From: Campylobacter sp.
GTDB lineage: Bacteria; Campylobacterota; Campylobacteria; Campylobacterales; Campylobacteraceae
Reading direction: 5' to 3'
Length of the DNA stretch: 37,152 nt
Assembly (NCBI RefSeq): GCF_017646085.1
Contig: NZ_JAGCNF010000150.1
Span: 1 to 37,152, forward strand
Positions 17,262 through 25,670 of the stretch are shown here, one piece after another; within the stretch, counting starts at the first letter, position 1; each line of letters opens with the position of its first letter. The notes under the pieces are model-generated. The model was given only the letters and a program-made list of their open reading frames with translations. It had not been told where the DNA came from and searched no databases. The translations under genes were made by a program, and so were the position numbers.

Positions 17262-18429
17262 TATTTTATGGCTTTTTGGTGCTATGGGGTTAAATTTAGC
17301 CCTTTTGCTATTTAGTATTAGCGGATTAAGCATTAGTTTTTATGAAGCACAAATTTATTATAGCAACTCAAATTTAGGTTTTATATTACGCTATATTAGC
17401 TCTATTTTTGGCGATAGTGAGATAGTAATCCGTGGTCTATTTTTAACACTTCATATTGCAAATTCACTACTAATATACATCATTTCTCTAAGAATCCTAA
17501 AACGCCAAAGCGACTGCGTGATAGCTGCAATTTTATATATGTTTTTACCTGGCGTACTAGTTAGCGCCCTAATAATCAATCAAGCTGGTATTGCAATATT
17601 TATTACGCTTATTGTAGTATTTTTACAGCAACGACAAATGTATATCTTAATGAGCTTAATACTGGCTTTGAGTCTATTTTTTAGCAAACCATTCATCGCA
17701 CTTTATCTGGCTATTATGCTATTTGGACTTTTTAGTAGAGATAAAAAATTTGCCATAATTGGCGCATTTTTTTGCATAGCGTGGTACTATTTAAATGGTT
17801 TAGAATCTAGCGGAAAACCACGTGGATATTTCCTAGACTCAATAGCTGTATTTGCTGCGGTATTTTCACCATTGCTTTTTATATACTTTATATATACGAT
17901 TTATAGGATTTGCATTAAAGAAATTAAGAGTTTTTTATGGTTTATTGGCTTAACTGCCCTTGGCGTATGCTTGCTTCTTTCTATGCGTCAACGTGTAGAA
18001 TTAGAATTATTTTTACCATTTTGTGTGATTTTAGTACCAGCAATGGTAAGAACATTTTTTAGTTCATATAGATCACGCTTACCACGTTTTAGAGTACTTT
18101 ATAAGTTGATTTGTATAATTGTTTTAATTACATTAGCACTAAATAGTTTAGCTATTATTTTTCATCAATATTTATATATTTTTTTAGATAATCCCAAAAA
18201 TCACTTTGCCTATAAATACGATATTGCAAAAGAGTTAGCAAAAGCTCTAAAAGATCGCCAAATTACTACTATTTCAACCAACCCAAATCTAGCTCTAAGG
18301 CTAAAATTTTACGGCATTTCAATGGGTGGTAACTACTATTTAGATACTACTTATAAAAAATCATGCGAACAAATACAAATATATAAATTTAATAAATCCA
18401 TAGCCAAATTTTATCTATGCAAAAAATAA
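17245..18429 (+). CDS. Polytopic membrane protein of unknown function (GT-C-like topology)
   Basis: I do not recognise a specific function. The 394-residue protein has about ten hydrophobic helices up to residue ~310, then a ~75-residue soluble C-terminal region with two cysteines (SCEQIQIYKF and FYLCKK). The early acidic loop after TM1 (SFYEAQIYY) and helix-rich layout recall GT39/PMT-like lipid-dependent glycosyltransferases, but the classic DE motif is not seen, so this is only a topological resemblance. The gene overlaps the MFS gene upstream and the pseudopilin downstream (13 bases). This strict coupling to the pseudopilin may be informative. Confidence 0.6.
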   Translation: MISKLNILWLFGAMGLNLALLLFSISGLSISFYEAQIYYSNSNLGFILRYISSIFGDSEIVIRGLFLTLHIANSLLIYIISLRILKRQSDCVIAAILYMFLPGVLVSALIINQAGIAIFITLIVVFLQQRQMYILMSLILALSLFFSKPFIALYLAIMLFGLFSRDKKFAIIGAFFCIAWYYLNGLESSGKPRGYFLDSIAVFAAVFSPLLFIYFIYTIYRICIKEIKSFLWFIGLTALGVCLLLSMRQRVELELFLPFCVILVPAMVRTFFSSYRSRLPRFRVLYKLICIIVLITLALNSLAIIFHQYLYIFLDNPKNHFAYKYDIAKELAKALKDRQITTISTNPNLALRLKFYGISMGGNYYLDTTYKKSCEQIQIYKFNKSIAKFYLCKK

Positions 18430-19079
18430 AAGCTTTTAGCCTATTTGAATTAGTAATTGTAATGGTTGTGATTGGTGTTTTACTCTCAATCACAGCTATA
18501 AATTTCAAAAATGATGACCTAGCACGAGCAGCAAATCAAGTTGCTAGTCATATAAGATATACGCAGTTTTTAGCACTCACAGATGATAAATTTAACCCAG
18601 AAGATCAAAATTGGGCTAAATCTAGATGGCAAATTTACTTTACAAAAACAGTTGCTGGTAAAAAAGTATTATATTATTCAATCTTTAGCGATAGTGGCGG
18701 ATATAGTGGAAGTCCAGATGGAAAAGAAATTGCTAAAAATCCGCTAAATCCAGCTAAGGTTTTATCAGTCTCACACGCTGGAATCTCTACCATTAATCCA
18801 ACTGATGAGCTAGATTTGATGGAAAAATTTAACCTAAATGATGTAGAGCTTTTAGGTGGATGTTCTCAAAGTGGCTCAACTAGAATTAGCTTTGATAATC
18901 TTGGACGACCATTTAAAGGTAATCCAAAAAGTGCTGATAACTCCACGCATAATCTAATTACCTCTACATGCCAAATTCGCCTAACTCACCAAAATGGAAA
19001 CTGTATATATATAAATCTTGAGCCAATCACTGGATTAATTAGCATTAATAAGCCACAAATCCAGTGTAAAAGCAATTAA
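18417..19079 (+). CDS. Type II/IV pseudopilin with prepilin leader
   Basis: A 220-residue protein with a short basic leader MQKIKA followed by FSLFELVIVMVVIGVLLS, the type IV prepilin-like cleavage and assembly motif. Cleavage is predicted between Ala6 and Phe7, with the invariant Glu at mature +5 (Glu11). A globular periplasmic domain follows, with Gly/Ser-rich loops and cysteines (GGCSQSG, STCQIR, GNCIYI) that may form disulfides. In Campylobacter such pseudopilins serve the transformation (Cts) secretion-like machinery, so DNA uptake is the most likely role; a separate type II secretion role is the alternative. Its nearest neighbour is the unknown membrane protein, not other cts genes. Confidence 0.85.
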   Translation: MQKIKAFSLFELVIVMVVIGVLLSITAINFKNDDLARAANQVASHIRYTQFLALTDDKFNPEDQNWAKSRWQIYFTKTVAGKKVLYYSIFSDSGGYSGSPDGKEIAKNPLNPAKVLSVSHAGISTINPTDELDLMEKFNLNDVELLGGCSQSGSTRISFDNLGRPFKGNPKSADNSTHNLITSTCQIRLTHQNGNCIYINLEPITGLISINKPQIQCKSN

Positions 19080-19086
19080 AATAAAT

Positions 19087-20508
19087 TTATATAAAACTTG
19101 GTGCATCATTACTAAATAAAATTAAATCCCCGCTTATAGTATTTTGCGCTAAAAATTCACTCATCTTAGATTTGTCAAATAGACGCACCACTTTGGGCCT
19201 AGTTAAATCCAAAACCAGCTCAGACTCATTTAATGCACTTGTTATTACTACAATATCAAAGACTTCGTTTATTACCTTTGAAAGCTTGCGATTTACTCCA
19301 CTTCCACCCTCAACAATCCCTGGTGTTAGCAAGATTTTACGCCCCTTAAATTCACTCACCAATCTATAGCTTGCTATCATTCCTTGTAAATTTCCATTAA
19401 AACTATCATCGATTATAATCTTGCCACCAGCATCAATTCTTTGAAGCCTATGTTCTACACTCTTTATATTATCTAAGCTCAAATTTTTAACCCCAACAGC
19501 ACTAGCTGCCAATAATGCAGCCCCAAGGTTATAACTATTAAATTCGCCAAGTACTTTAGCACTAAAATGGCTCTTTTGATCATTTAATTTCATATCAAAC
19601 TCAACCCCATCAAGACTACTTTTGACCTCGCTAATTAGCTCATCATAAATTACTGCTTTGCCTTGTAAATTTGTAGAACTATGAGCTATACAAGTAGCTA
19701 GACGGTTTGAATTTAATGCTTCAAGCTTAGCAGCTCTTACTTCATCAAGCGAGCCAAAATACTCTAAATGTGCCCCACCAATCTGCCCAATCACCACAAT
19801 CTGAGGATTTATAAATTTAACAATCTCATCAATATCACCACGCAACCTAGCCCCAGCCTCAACAATATAAATCTGGCAATCACTTGGTAAATTTTCATTA
19901 ATATCACGAATAATTCCAAGCAATGTATTTACACTCCGTGGAGTTTTATGAGTTTTTAACTCCTTGCTAGCTATATCATAGATAAAGTTTTTAATGCTTG
20001 TTTTACCAAAACTTGCCGTTACTAAAATAATTTTTAAATCACTCATTGAATTTAGCTTTGTCTTAGCGCTTTTTTTGTATCTAATAGCTATAATTTTTTC
20101 ACTCAAACCGCTTAAAATCAATGAAAAAATAATACTAAAAATTATATGATAAATAGCATTTTGGCTATATGGGCAAAGAGCAAATAATACAAATCCAGCA
20201 ATCAAAAAAGCAAAATACCGCTTCACTCTAGCAGTCACTACAACCCTCTTATCCAATCGATACGCCCACAAAGCCAAAGAGCTTATATAGATTACTGCTA
20301 AGCAAATTTGATAGATATAATGCCAGCAAAACGCCATTATAAATAGCGGTAAAACGATAAAATATATATGCCACATCGGTTTAGTATAGTGAAAAATTAC
20401 TCTCTTAATTTTATAACTAAACCACTGCAAAGCGCTAATTAAATAGTATCCAAGCGCCATAGTAAAACCAAATTTAGCAATAGTTGAGATTACCAATTCT
20501 ATAATCAT
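19087..20508 (-). CDS. murF: Membrane-anchored UDP-MurNAc-tripeptide--D-Ala-D-Ala ligase (MurF)
   Basis: Adds D-Ala-D-Ala to UDP-MurNAc-tripeptide, ending cytosolic peptidoglycan precursor synthesis. The 473-residue protein has a hydrophobic N-terminal region (~1-140, about four to five TM helices) replacing the usual MurF N-domain, then the Mur ligase core: P-loop TASFGKTS (164-171; canonical Mur ligases have GTNGKT(S/T)), TPRSVNTLLG (~198), IVEAGARLRGDIDEI and VIGQIGGAHLEYFGS (~225-255), and the C-terminal DDSFNGNLQGM (~375). Its neighbours are an alpha/beta hydrolase and ddl, the D-Ala-D-Ala supplier. The TM region and the altered P-loop are worth noting. C. jejuni has murF in the same place. 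Confidence 0.9.
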   Translation of the reverse strand: MIIELVISTIAKFGFTMALGYYLISALQWFSYKIKRVIFHYTKPMWHIYFIVLPLFIMAFCWHYIYQICLAVIYISSLALWAYRLDKRVVVTARVKRYFAFLIAGFVLFALCPYSQNAIYHIIFSIIFSLILSGLSEKIIAIRYKKSAKTKLNSMSDLKIILVTASFGKTSIKNFIYDIASKELKTHKTPRSVNTLLGIIRDINENLPSDCQIYIVEAGARLRGDIDEIVKFINPQIVVIGQIGGAHLEYFGSLDEVRAAKLEALNSNRLATCIAHSSTNLQGKAVIYDELISEVKSSLDGVEFDMKLNDQKSHFSAKVLGEFNSYNLGAALLAASAVGVKNLSLDNIKSVEHRLQRIDAGGKIIIDDSFNGNLQGMIASYRLVSEFKGRKILLTPGIVEGGSGVNRKLSKVINEVFDIVVITSALNESELVLDLTRPKVVRLFDKSKMSEFLAQNTISGDLILFSNDAPSFI

Positions 20509-21239
20509 TATTGATCCTTTATAGTAGTTTCAGTTATGATTTTAGCAATGTATTTACTATGCTGCAAGAAAAAGAAATGATCGCCATCAAGTGAATAAAA
20601 TTGACTATTTTTTATTAATTTAGCTATAGTCTCTCCACTACTAAGCGGCGTAGCATCATCGCTAATCCCCCAAAAAATAAGTGCGTTACTGTTTAGATTA
20701 GCAAAAATATCGCTAAAATCTTCATCTACGACATTTTTAAGCGTCTCGTACATTATTTTACTCATTCCGCTTATATCCTTGGTAGCAAAAATCCGCCAAA
20801 ATCTTCCCAATCCAATACTCTTTAAAATCTTAAAAATAGCAATTTTTGCTCTCACGCTAAAGCGTTTTTGTTTAATTATTCCAGCACTACTAAGCAAAAT
20901 CAAATATCTTGGATTTAACAGCGCTGCTACCTTTCCACCAAAGCTATGACCCATAACTATCTCAAACTCAATTCCTAAACTACGAATAAATTTACTCACG
21001 ATATTAGCATAATCATTAGTACAAAGCGGCACTTCTAAAGTACTACTAAGCCCAAATCCAGGTAGATCTAAATATACGCAGTTAAATTGATTTAAATATT
21101 TACTAAATGCGCTTTTCATCAGCTCTTTATTTGCTCCCCAGCCATGTAAAATCAGTATATTTTTAACTTCATTTTGCCCTATTATTTCATAGCTTAGAGA
21201 ATATTTTAATCCATTATATTCTATCTCTTTTATCGCCAT
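20508..21239 (-). CDS. Alpha/beta-fold hydrolase
   Basis: Cytosolic alpha/beta hydrolase of 243 residues. The oxyanion stretch LHGWGANKE (31-39), the nucleophile elbow GHSFGG with Ser99, a late acidic residue in ISDDATPLSSG and the catalytic His in LDGDHFFFLQH complete a plausible triad. There is no signal peptide. It is one base from murF (stop/start overlap) and one base from the Phd-like gene, so the three genes form one transcription unit. Substrate unknown; carboxylesterase or peptidoglycan-recycling-related roles are only guesses from context. Confidence 0.85.
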   Translation of the reverse strand: MAIKEIEYNGLKYSLSYEIIGQNEVKNILILHGWGANKELMKSAFSKYLNQFNCVYLDLPGFGLSSTLEVPLCTNDYANIVSKFIRSLGIEFEIVMGHSFGGKVAALLNPRYLILLSSAGIIKQKRFSVRAKIAIFKILKSIGLGRFWRIFATKDISGMSKIMYETLKNVVDEDFSDIFANLNSNALIFWGISDDATPLSSGETIAKLIKNSQFYSLDGDHFFFLQHSKYIAKIITETTIKDQ

Positions 21240-21240
21240 T

Positions 21241-21459
21241 TTAGCTCTCTTTTTTTCTATTATAAATTGCTTCTAGCAGCGTTACGGCCTCGCTTAGACG
21301 CTCATACTCTTCCATATTTATCATCACCGCTTCAAAGCGGTTATTTTTGACTATGAAGGCACGCTTTTTTTTAGCCTGTGAGATATCGTTTAAAATCGAG
21401 CTAAAATTTCGCACCATCTGTGTGGCAGTATAAATTTCATCTTTGCTAAACTTTGCCAT
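21241..21459 (-). CDS. Phd/YefM-family-like DNA-binding protein, no toxin nearby
   Basis: A 72-residue protein resembling Phd/YefM antitoxins: an N-terminal part that would form the DNA-binding dimer (TATQMVRNFSSILNDISQ) and the RAFIVKNNRFEAVMINMEEYERL stretch typical of the fold (residues ~34-55), ending in a basic helix. The start has a good AAGGGG ribosome-binding site (21464-21469 on the minus strand). No toxin gene adjoins it; downstream are a hydrolase and murF. A palindromic, repeat-rich promoter lies directly upstream, as expected for an autoregulated Phd-type repressor. C. jejuni has a similar small gene at this position, suggesting a domesticated regulator. Confidence 0.75.
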   Translation of the reverse strand: MAKFSKDEIYTATQMVRNFSSILNDISQAKKKRAFIVKNNRFEAVMINMEEYERLSEAVTLLEAIYNRKKES

Positions 21460-21469
21460 CGATGCCCCT

Positions 21470-21502
21470 TTATGTAGAATTATACATAAAATTATACATA
21501 AA
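21470..21502 (-). promoter_or_regulatory. Promoter/operator of the Phd-like operon: dyad plus repeated -10
   Basis: TTATGTA (21470-21476) and TACATAA (21483-21489) form a 7-bp inverted repeat around six bases. AATTATACATAAA occurs twice in tandem (21478-21490 and 21490-21502). Read on the minus strand each copy gives TGTATAAT, so two -10 boxes (21484-21479 and 21496-21491) sit 12 bases apart. The TGTA/TACA core resembles known YefM/Phd operators, suggesting autoregulation. Confidence 0.6.
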
Positions 21503-21531
21503 TTTAACTTTAGCAGTGATGAATTAAGCAG

Positions 21532-21556
21532 TTAGAGCCTTAGATCAAGGCTCTAA
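21532..21556 (-). terminator. Hairpin terminator after ddl
   Basis: TTAGAGCCTT (21532-21541) pairs perfectly with AAGGCTCTAA (21547-21556) around a 5-base loop, three bases beyond the ddl stop on the minus strand. There is no clear T run after the stem, so strength is uncertain. It divides the FapA-like/ruvA/ddl unit from the Phd-like/hydrolase/murF unit. Confidence 0.6.
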
Positions 21557-21558
21557 AA

Positions 21559-22596
21559 TTAGGCTAATTTACCCTTATTACTAGTAATCGAGTGAATATA
21601 TTTATAATCAATTGGGATTTTTTTCTCTACTTTTATATTGCTTGCAAGTCTAGCTAAAGATGCGCTAAAGTCGCTAAATAAATAGTTAGCCAAACTGCCT
21701 GGATTTGGGTTAATCTCATTTAAATAAACCTCATCGCCAATAACAAAAAAATCACATCTAATAAGCGCTCCATCAAATCCACCGCCAACATAAATCTTGC
21801 TAAAGGCTTCTTTGATCTTATCTTTTAGCTCTTTACTAATATCAGCCTCATTTGAGCTTGAGCTTGCAAAGCTCATATATTTTTGCTCAAAATCTAACAT
21901 TTTGCCTTTTTTAGGCTCTTCGATAATAGATAGCTCGAGATTTTGCCCTACTCTAAATCCGGCTAAATTAAACTCCCTAACTCCATCTATAAACGGCTCA
22001 ACTAAAATCTCACTATCAAATTCAAATCCAACATCTAATGCATAATCAAGCTCTTTTTCATTGCTTACAACACTGACACCAATACTACTGCCAAGATGGG
22101 AAGGTTTTAGAATGTATGGCAATGGCAAATTTGGCTTTTGATCCCTATTAATCACCTCATATTCTAATGTTTTAACTCCGCATTTTAGTGCTAATAATTT
22201 AGTCAAAACCTTTGAGTAGCTCATTACACTTGCCTCAAGTCGTGGGCCAATAAATTTAAGTGAGTAAAACTCAAACATTCCAGCTATTTTACCATCTTCG
22301 CCATCACAACCATGGATTAAATTTATATAACAATCTACGCCAATTTCTTTAACTCCAAATATTCCGTGAGTTACAAATCCACCATGTCTTAGATAGAGTT
22401 TTTTACACTTTTTATATTTTTGAGAGCTAAAAAAATTTGCTCTCATATCACTTGGATTGATTAGATAAAATTCTCTATTAGCATCAACAAATATAAATTG
22501 TAAATCTGCCTTTAGCGCTTTTTTGATTGCTACAGCAGAGACAATGCTAATCTCATGCTCCCAGCTTGACCCACCAAAAACTATACCATAATTCAT
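21559..22596 (-). CDS. ddl: D-alanine--D-alanine ligase
   Basis: ATP-grasp ligase that makes the D-Ala-D-Ala used by MurF two genes downstream. The start is chosen at the ATG at 22596 because AAGGA lies five bases upstream of it; the GTG at 22599 is one codon earlier and less well placed. In the 345-residue product the N-terminal GIVFGGSSWEHEISIVS is the family's Gly-rich and Glu/Ser catalytic stretch; KPSHLGSSIGVSVV (~168-181) is the ATP-grasp phosphate-binding segment and NEINPNPGS (~310) the metal-binding end. The subgroup with Ile/Phe insertions is typical of epsilonproteobacteria. Confidence 0.95.
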   Translation of the reverse strand: MNYGIVFGGSSWEHEISIVSAVAIKKALKADLQFIFVDANREFYLINPSDMRANFFSSQKYKKCKKLYLRHGGFVTHGIFGVKEIGVDCYINLIHGCDGEDGKIAGMFEFYSLKFIGPRLEASVMSYSKVLTKLLALKCGVKTLEYEVINRDQKPNLPLPYILKPSHLGSSIGVSVVSNEKELDYALDVGFEFDSEILVEPFIDGVREFNLAGFRVGQNLELSIIEEPKKGKMLDFEQKYMSFASSSSNEADISKELKDKIKEAFSKIYVGGGFDGALIRCDFFVIGDEVYLNEINPNPGSLANYLFSDFSASLARLASNIKVEKKIPIDYKYIHSITSNKGKLA

Positions 22597-22605
22597 CACT
22601 ATCCT

Positions 22606-23157
22606 TTAAGCTAATATTTTAAGCGCCTCTTTAATCAAAGAGGCCGTATCATTGCTAGTACATTTAGCTAATGCAGCACTTATTTTATCACGCTTAAAGC
22701 CTAAACTCTCTAGCGCCATAAAGGCCTCGCTACTACTACTGCTAGCACTACTTATCTCACCTAGTTTAGCATCGCTTAGCTGAGCTATTAATGTTCTAGC
22801 AGTTTTTGGACCAATCCCTGGAACTCGCTTTAGCACAGCATCATCCCCATTTATAACAGCAGCACTAAATTCATCAGGGTTAAGGGATGAACAAACCGCC
22901 ATCGCAGTAGAAGCACCAATACCATTAACTTTTAAAAGTAGTTCAAATATTCTTTGTTCACTCTCTTTTAAAAATCCATATAATAAATTTGCATCTTCTC
23001 TAATAATCTGCGTAATATATAACTCTATATTTTGCCCCTTTTGCAAAGCTGCACTAGTAAATAAAGATATATTTACTCCATATGTGATTCCAGCACACTT
23101 TATCCAAAGCTGAGTTGGTTCTTTTTTTGTGATTAAACCTTCGATTGCCTTTATCAT
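22606..23157 (-). CDS. ruvA: Holliday junction branch-migration subunit RuvA
   Basis: Binds four-way junctions as a tetramer and recruits the RuvB motor. The 183-residue product has an N-terminal OB-fold (~1-63), two helix-hairpin-helix motifs (ELLLKVNGIGASTAMAV ~70-86 and LKRVPGIGPKTARTLIAQL ~105-123), a Ser/Ala-rich flexible linker (EISSASSSSSEAF) and a C-terminal RuvB-contacting helical domain (LESLGFKRDKISAAL). It overlaps the FapA-like gene by four bases and precedes ddl by nine. Order as in C. jejuni. Confidence 0.96.
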   Translation of the reverse strand: MIKAIEGLITKKEPTQLWIKCAGITYGVNISLFTSAALQKGQNIELYITQIIREDANLLYGFLKESEQRIFELLLKVNGIGASTAMAVCSSLNPDEFSAAVINGDDAVLKRVPGIGPKTARTLIAQLSDAKLGEISSASSSSSEAFMALESLGFKRDKISAALAKCTSNDTASLIKEALKILA

Positions 23158-24992
23158 ATCTCGTTTGACCTTTTTATCTCATATCCATTCACGCCAGCTT
23201 TAAGAGTCATTACTCTAATAATCTCATTCTCTTTAGTGCTGTAGTTTATATCAATTGGCGGTTCAATAAGTTTAAATTTAATCTCATTTAGCTCAGTCCA
23301 GCGATCCCTATTTATAATTTTAGCATTAAAGATTATACTCTCCATACTTACTAATTCATCTTTTAATGTTGCTAATTCTGATTGCTTAGAATTTATGCTT
23401 TTTAAAATTTGATTATACTCAGCTACTAATCCTTGAAAATCTTTTAATTTTTTCAAAAATGCAGCTGGCGGAGTAGTACCTTCTTGTCTCATTTGCATAA
23501 GGCGCTCTTTTATCATATTGATAGAATTTTTATTACTATCGATTATATTTCTTTTAAATTCAAGCTCTTTTGGAAGTGCTTTTAATTCATCTTCTAAAAC
23601 TTTCATTCTTGCGCTATGAGCGGTTATATCCCCATTTGCATTTAGCACATTCTTAACATCAACAATAAATCTATTATTATCACCTTTTAACTCTTCAAGA
23701 CTAATCAATGCTGAAGCTTTTAGCGTTGAGTTTGAGTGCAAAGTCTGTATATATATCTCATCAGCTTCTATATCACCACCTAAAACACGATTTAGATGAA
23801 CTACCTTGGCTCGCACTTTGCCACCTTCTAATCTATCTATGCGAGCCTCGTCGCACTCTAAAAATCCCATATGTAGCGAGATATTTGCATTTTGCGCATA
23901 TATCTTTGATTGAGCGTGAGTATTACCCTCAATTACTACGGTTTTAGCCTTTATAACCGCATCAGGGCCTACATTTCCACTAGCTCTTACTTCAGTAGTT
24001 TCAACCTTCATTCCAGCGCCAATAGCATCTTTTAAGTAATTGCTCTCCTTGACATTTATCTTTACATCAGATGCCAAATCAGTAGTAATCGAACCGGTTG
24101 ATTTTAAATTTATCGAATTTACATCTAATTCTTCTTTAATATCAAATTTATTATTCTCTTCACTTACATAACCGCTTTTTAAAGCGATATATTTGATACA
24201 ATCTACAATCTCATCTACTTTAATATTTGGCCCAACGGTTATTTGAACCTCTTGGGTAGTTTTTGGATCATCAACTGGAATTACTTGGCCTCTTAGATTT
24301 TTACCATGTTTGCCACGTATTGGTTTTAGGTATTCCATTATCAAATCACCTTCTAAAACACCATGTAAAAATCCCCTATCTATATCTCTTCTGCCTTTGG
24401 TCTTCTCATCACCAGTATCTTCTTTGCCATCATTTTTATAGTATTGAATGAGCTTATCATCTGTAGATGGCTCTGGTTCTACCCCAGTAGCAATTACTAT
24501 AGTTTCAGATTTATCTATTATCTCTTTAATTCTTAGGATTGAGGTTAATTTGGATATTTTTTTTCTAAAACCATGATCTCTAATACCGATTAAAAATCCA
24601 GCCTTTAGCATCTTTTTATATATTGCATTTACTAGTTCTTTTTCAAATGTTGGCGTATACTTTGCTAATGTATCTTCTTTTATCGTGACAGCGACCTTGG
24701 TACCAGTTCGATTGGCTCCTAGACTAATTTTAGGTAGGTGAGCCCTGCTCTCTTTTCTAATATCGTAAAATTTAACCTTATAAGATTGAATGATAAATAA
24801 CTTCTCATCGACAAAAAATGCATCATCATCAAATATACTCATATCAGTAGCTAAAGCCATATCGCTTTGTGGGTTATTTTTATAGCTGGTATAAATCTCT
24901 AAAATATCAAAATCTAAATATTCTGGTGGTACTCCCATACTTCTAGAAACGGCATTAAAATCATCAAAAGGGTTCTTGCTATCTTCTACCAT
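23154..24992 (-). CDS. FapA/DUF342-family protein
   Basis: Large cytosolic protein (612 residues) of the DUF342/FapA group. The central region (~300-430) consists of short beta-helix-like repeats (GNVGPDAVIKAKTVVIEGN, ANISLHMGFLECDEARID, GGDIEADEIYIQTLHSN), which is the DUF342 hallmark, and ~455-570 is a long predicted coiled coil with heptad Leu/Ile. The N-terminal ~180 residues are acidic and unique. FapA was named in Vibrio for polar localisation of a glucose-PTS component and flagellation, but the family's general role is unclear. It is transcribed ahead of ruvA and ddl and diverges from cheB. Confidence 0.8.
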   Translation of the reverse strand: MVEDSKNPFDDFNAVSRSMGVPPEYLDFDILEIYTSYKNNPQSDMALATDMSIFDDDAFFVDEKLFIIQSYKVKFYDIRKESRAHLPKISLGANRTGTKVAVTIKEDTLAKYTPTFEKELVNAIYKKMLKAGFLIGIRDHGFRKKISKLTSILRIKEIIDKSETIVIATGVEPEPSTDDKLIQYYKNDGKEDTGDEKTKGRRDIDRGFLHGVLEGDLIMEYLKPIRGKHGKNLRGQVIPVDDPKTTQEVQITVGPNIKVDEIVDCIKYIALKSGYVSEENNKFDIKEELDVNSINLKSTGSITTDLASDVKINVKESNYLKDAIGAGMKVETTEVRASGNVGPDAVIKAKTVVIEGNTHAQSKIYAQNANISLHMGFLECDEARIDRLEGGKVRAKVVHLNRVLGGDIEADEIYIQTLHSNSTLKASALISLEELKGDNNRFIVDVKNVLNANGDITAHSARMKVLEDELKALPKELEFKRNIIDSNKNSINMIKERLMQMRQEGTTPPAAFLKKLKDFQGLVAEYNQILKSINSKQSELATLKDELVSMESIIFNAKIINRDRWTELNEIKFKLIEPPIDINYSTKENEIIRVMTLKAGVNGYEIKRSNEI

Positions 24993-25106
24993 CTATAAAA
25001 CCTTGTGAATTACTTTTTTAAATTTAGCAATTATAGCTAAAAAAGATAAAACGGCTTTTAAGCCTAAATATATTATACTTTTAAAATCTAATTTTTGGAG
25101 TGTAAT

Positions 25107-25670
25107 TTGAAACAAAAGCTAATTTTAATCGGTGCGTCCACTGGTGGTCCAGGTCATCTAAAAAAGCTTCTAACTGGTATTACTTTGCCATCATATGCCT
25201 CCATTATTATCGCTCAACATATGAGTAAAAATTTCGTTGGCTCTTTTGCTAATAGGCTTAGCCAAGAGCTAAACTCAGAAGTTGAGTTGCTAAATAATAA
25301 AGTAACACTAAAAAACAAAATCTATATCTGCGAGCAAAATAGCATTATTTTAAATTCTCAAATCCCAACTGCAAATATTGATCAAAGTGGAATTGCTACT
25401 ACATATAATCCAAATGTAAATATGTTATTTAAATCGGCTGTACCGATTTGCAAAGTAATCGATGTAATGGGAATACTGCTAACTGGCATTGGCGATGATG
25501 GTGCTAGTGGATTAAATGAACTATATAAAGCTGGTGCAAAATGTATAGCAGAAAATGAGCAATCAGCTATAGTCTATGGAATGCCTAGGCGTGCTAAAGA
25601 TATAAATCCAAATTTAGAAATTGCCAATTTAGATATGATTAGAACAAATTTGCAAAGGTTTATCATATGA
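25107..25670 (+). CDS. cheB: Receiver-less chemotaxis methylesterase CheB
   Basis: Removes methyl groups from chemoreceptors. I use the TTG at 25107 because GGAG lies six bases before it and it gives KQKLILIGASTGGPGHL directly at the N-terminus; a TTG at 25095 would lie on top of that ribosome-binding site. The 187-residue product is the catalytic domain only: Ser11 (GASTGGPGH), His38 (IIIAQHMS) and Asp130 (LTGIGDDGASG) form the triad. The N-terminal phosphoreceiver domain of classical CheB is absent, as known for C. jejuni, so regulation by CheA phosphorylation must differ. Overlaps cheR by four bases. Confidence 0.94.
   Translation: MKQKLILIGASTGGPGHLKKLLTGITLPSYASIIIAQHMSKNFVGSFANRLSQELNSEVELLNNKVTLKNKIYICEQNSIILNSQIPTANIDQSGIATTYNPNVNMLFKSAVPICKVIDVMGILLTGIGDDGASGLNELYKAGAKCIAENEQSAIVYGMPRRAKDINPNLEIANLDMIRTNLQRFII

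Noticed and set aside
25053-25064. GGCTT-TT-AAGCC hairpin before cheB
   Set aside because: A two-base loop cannot form a good RNA hairpin; possible DNA dyad only, no further support.
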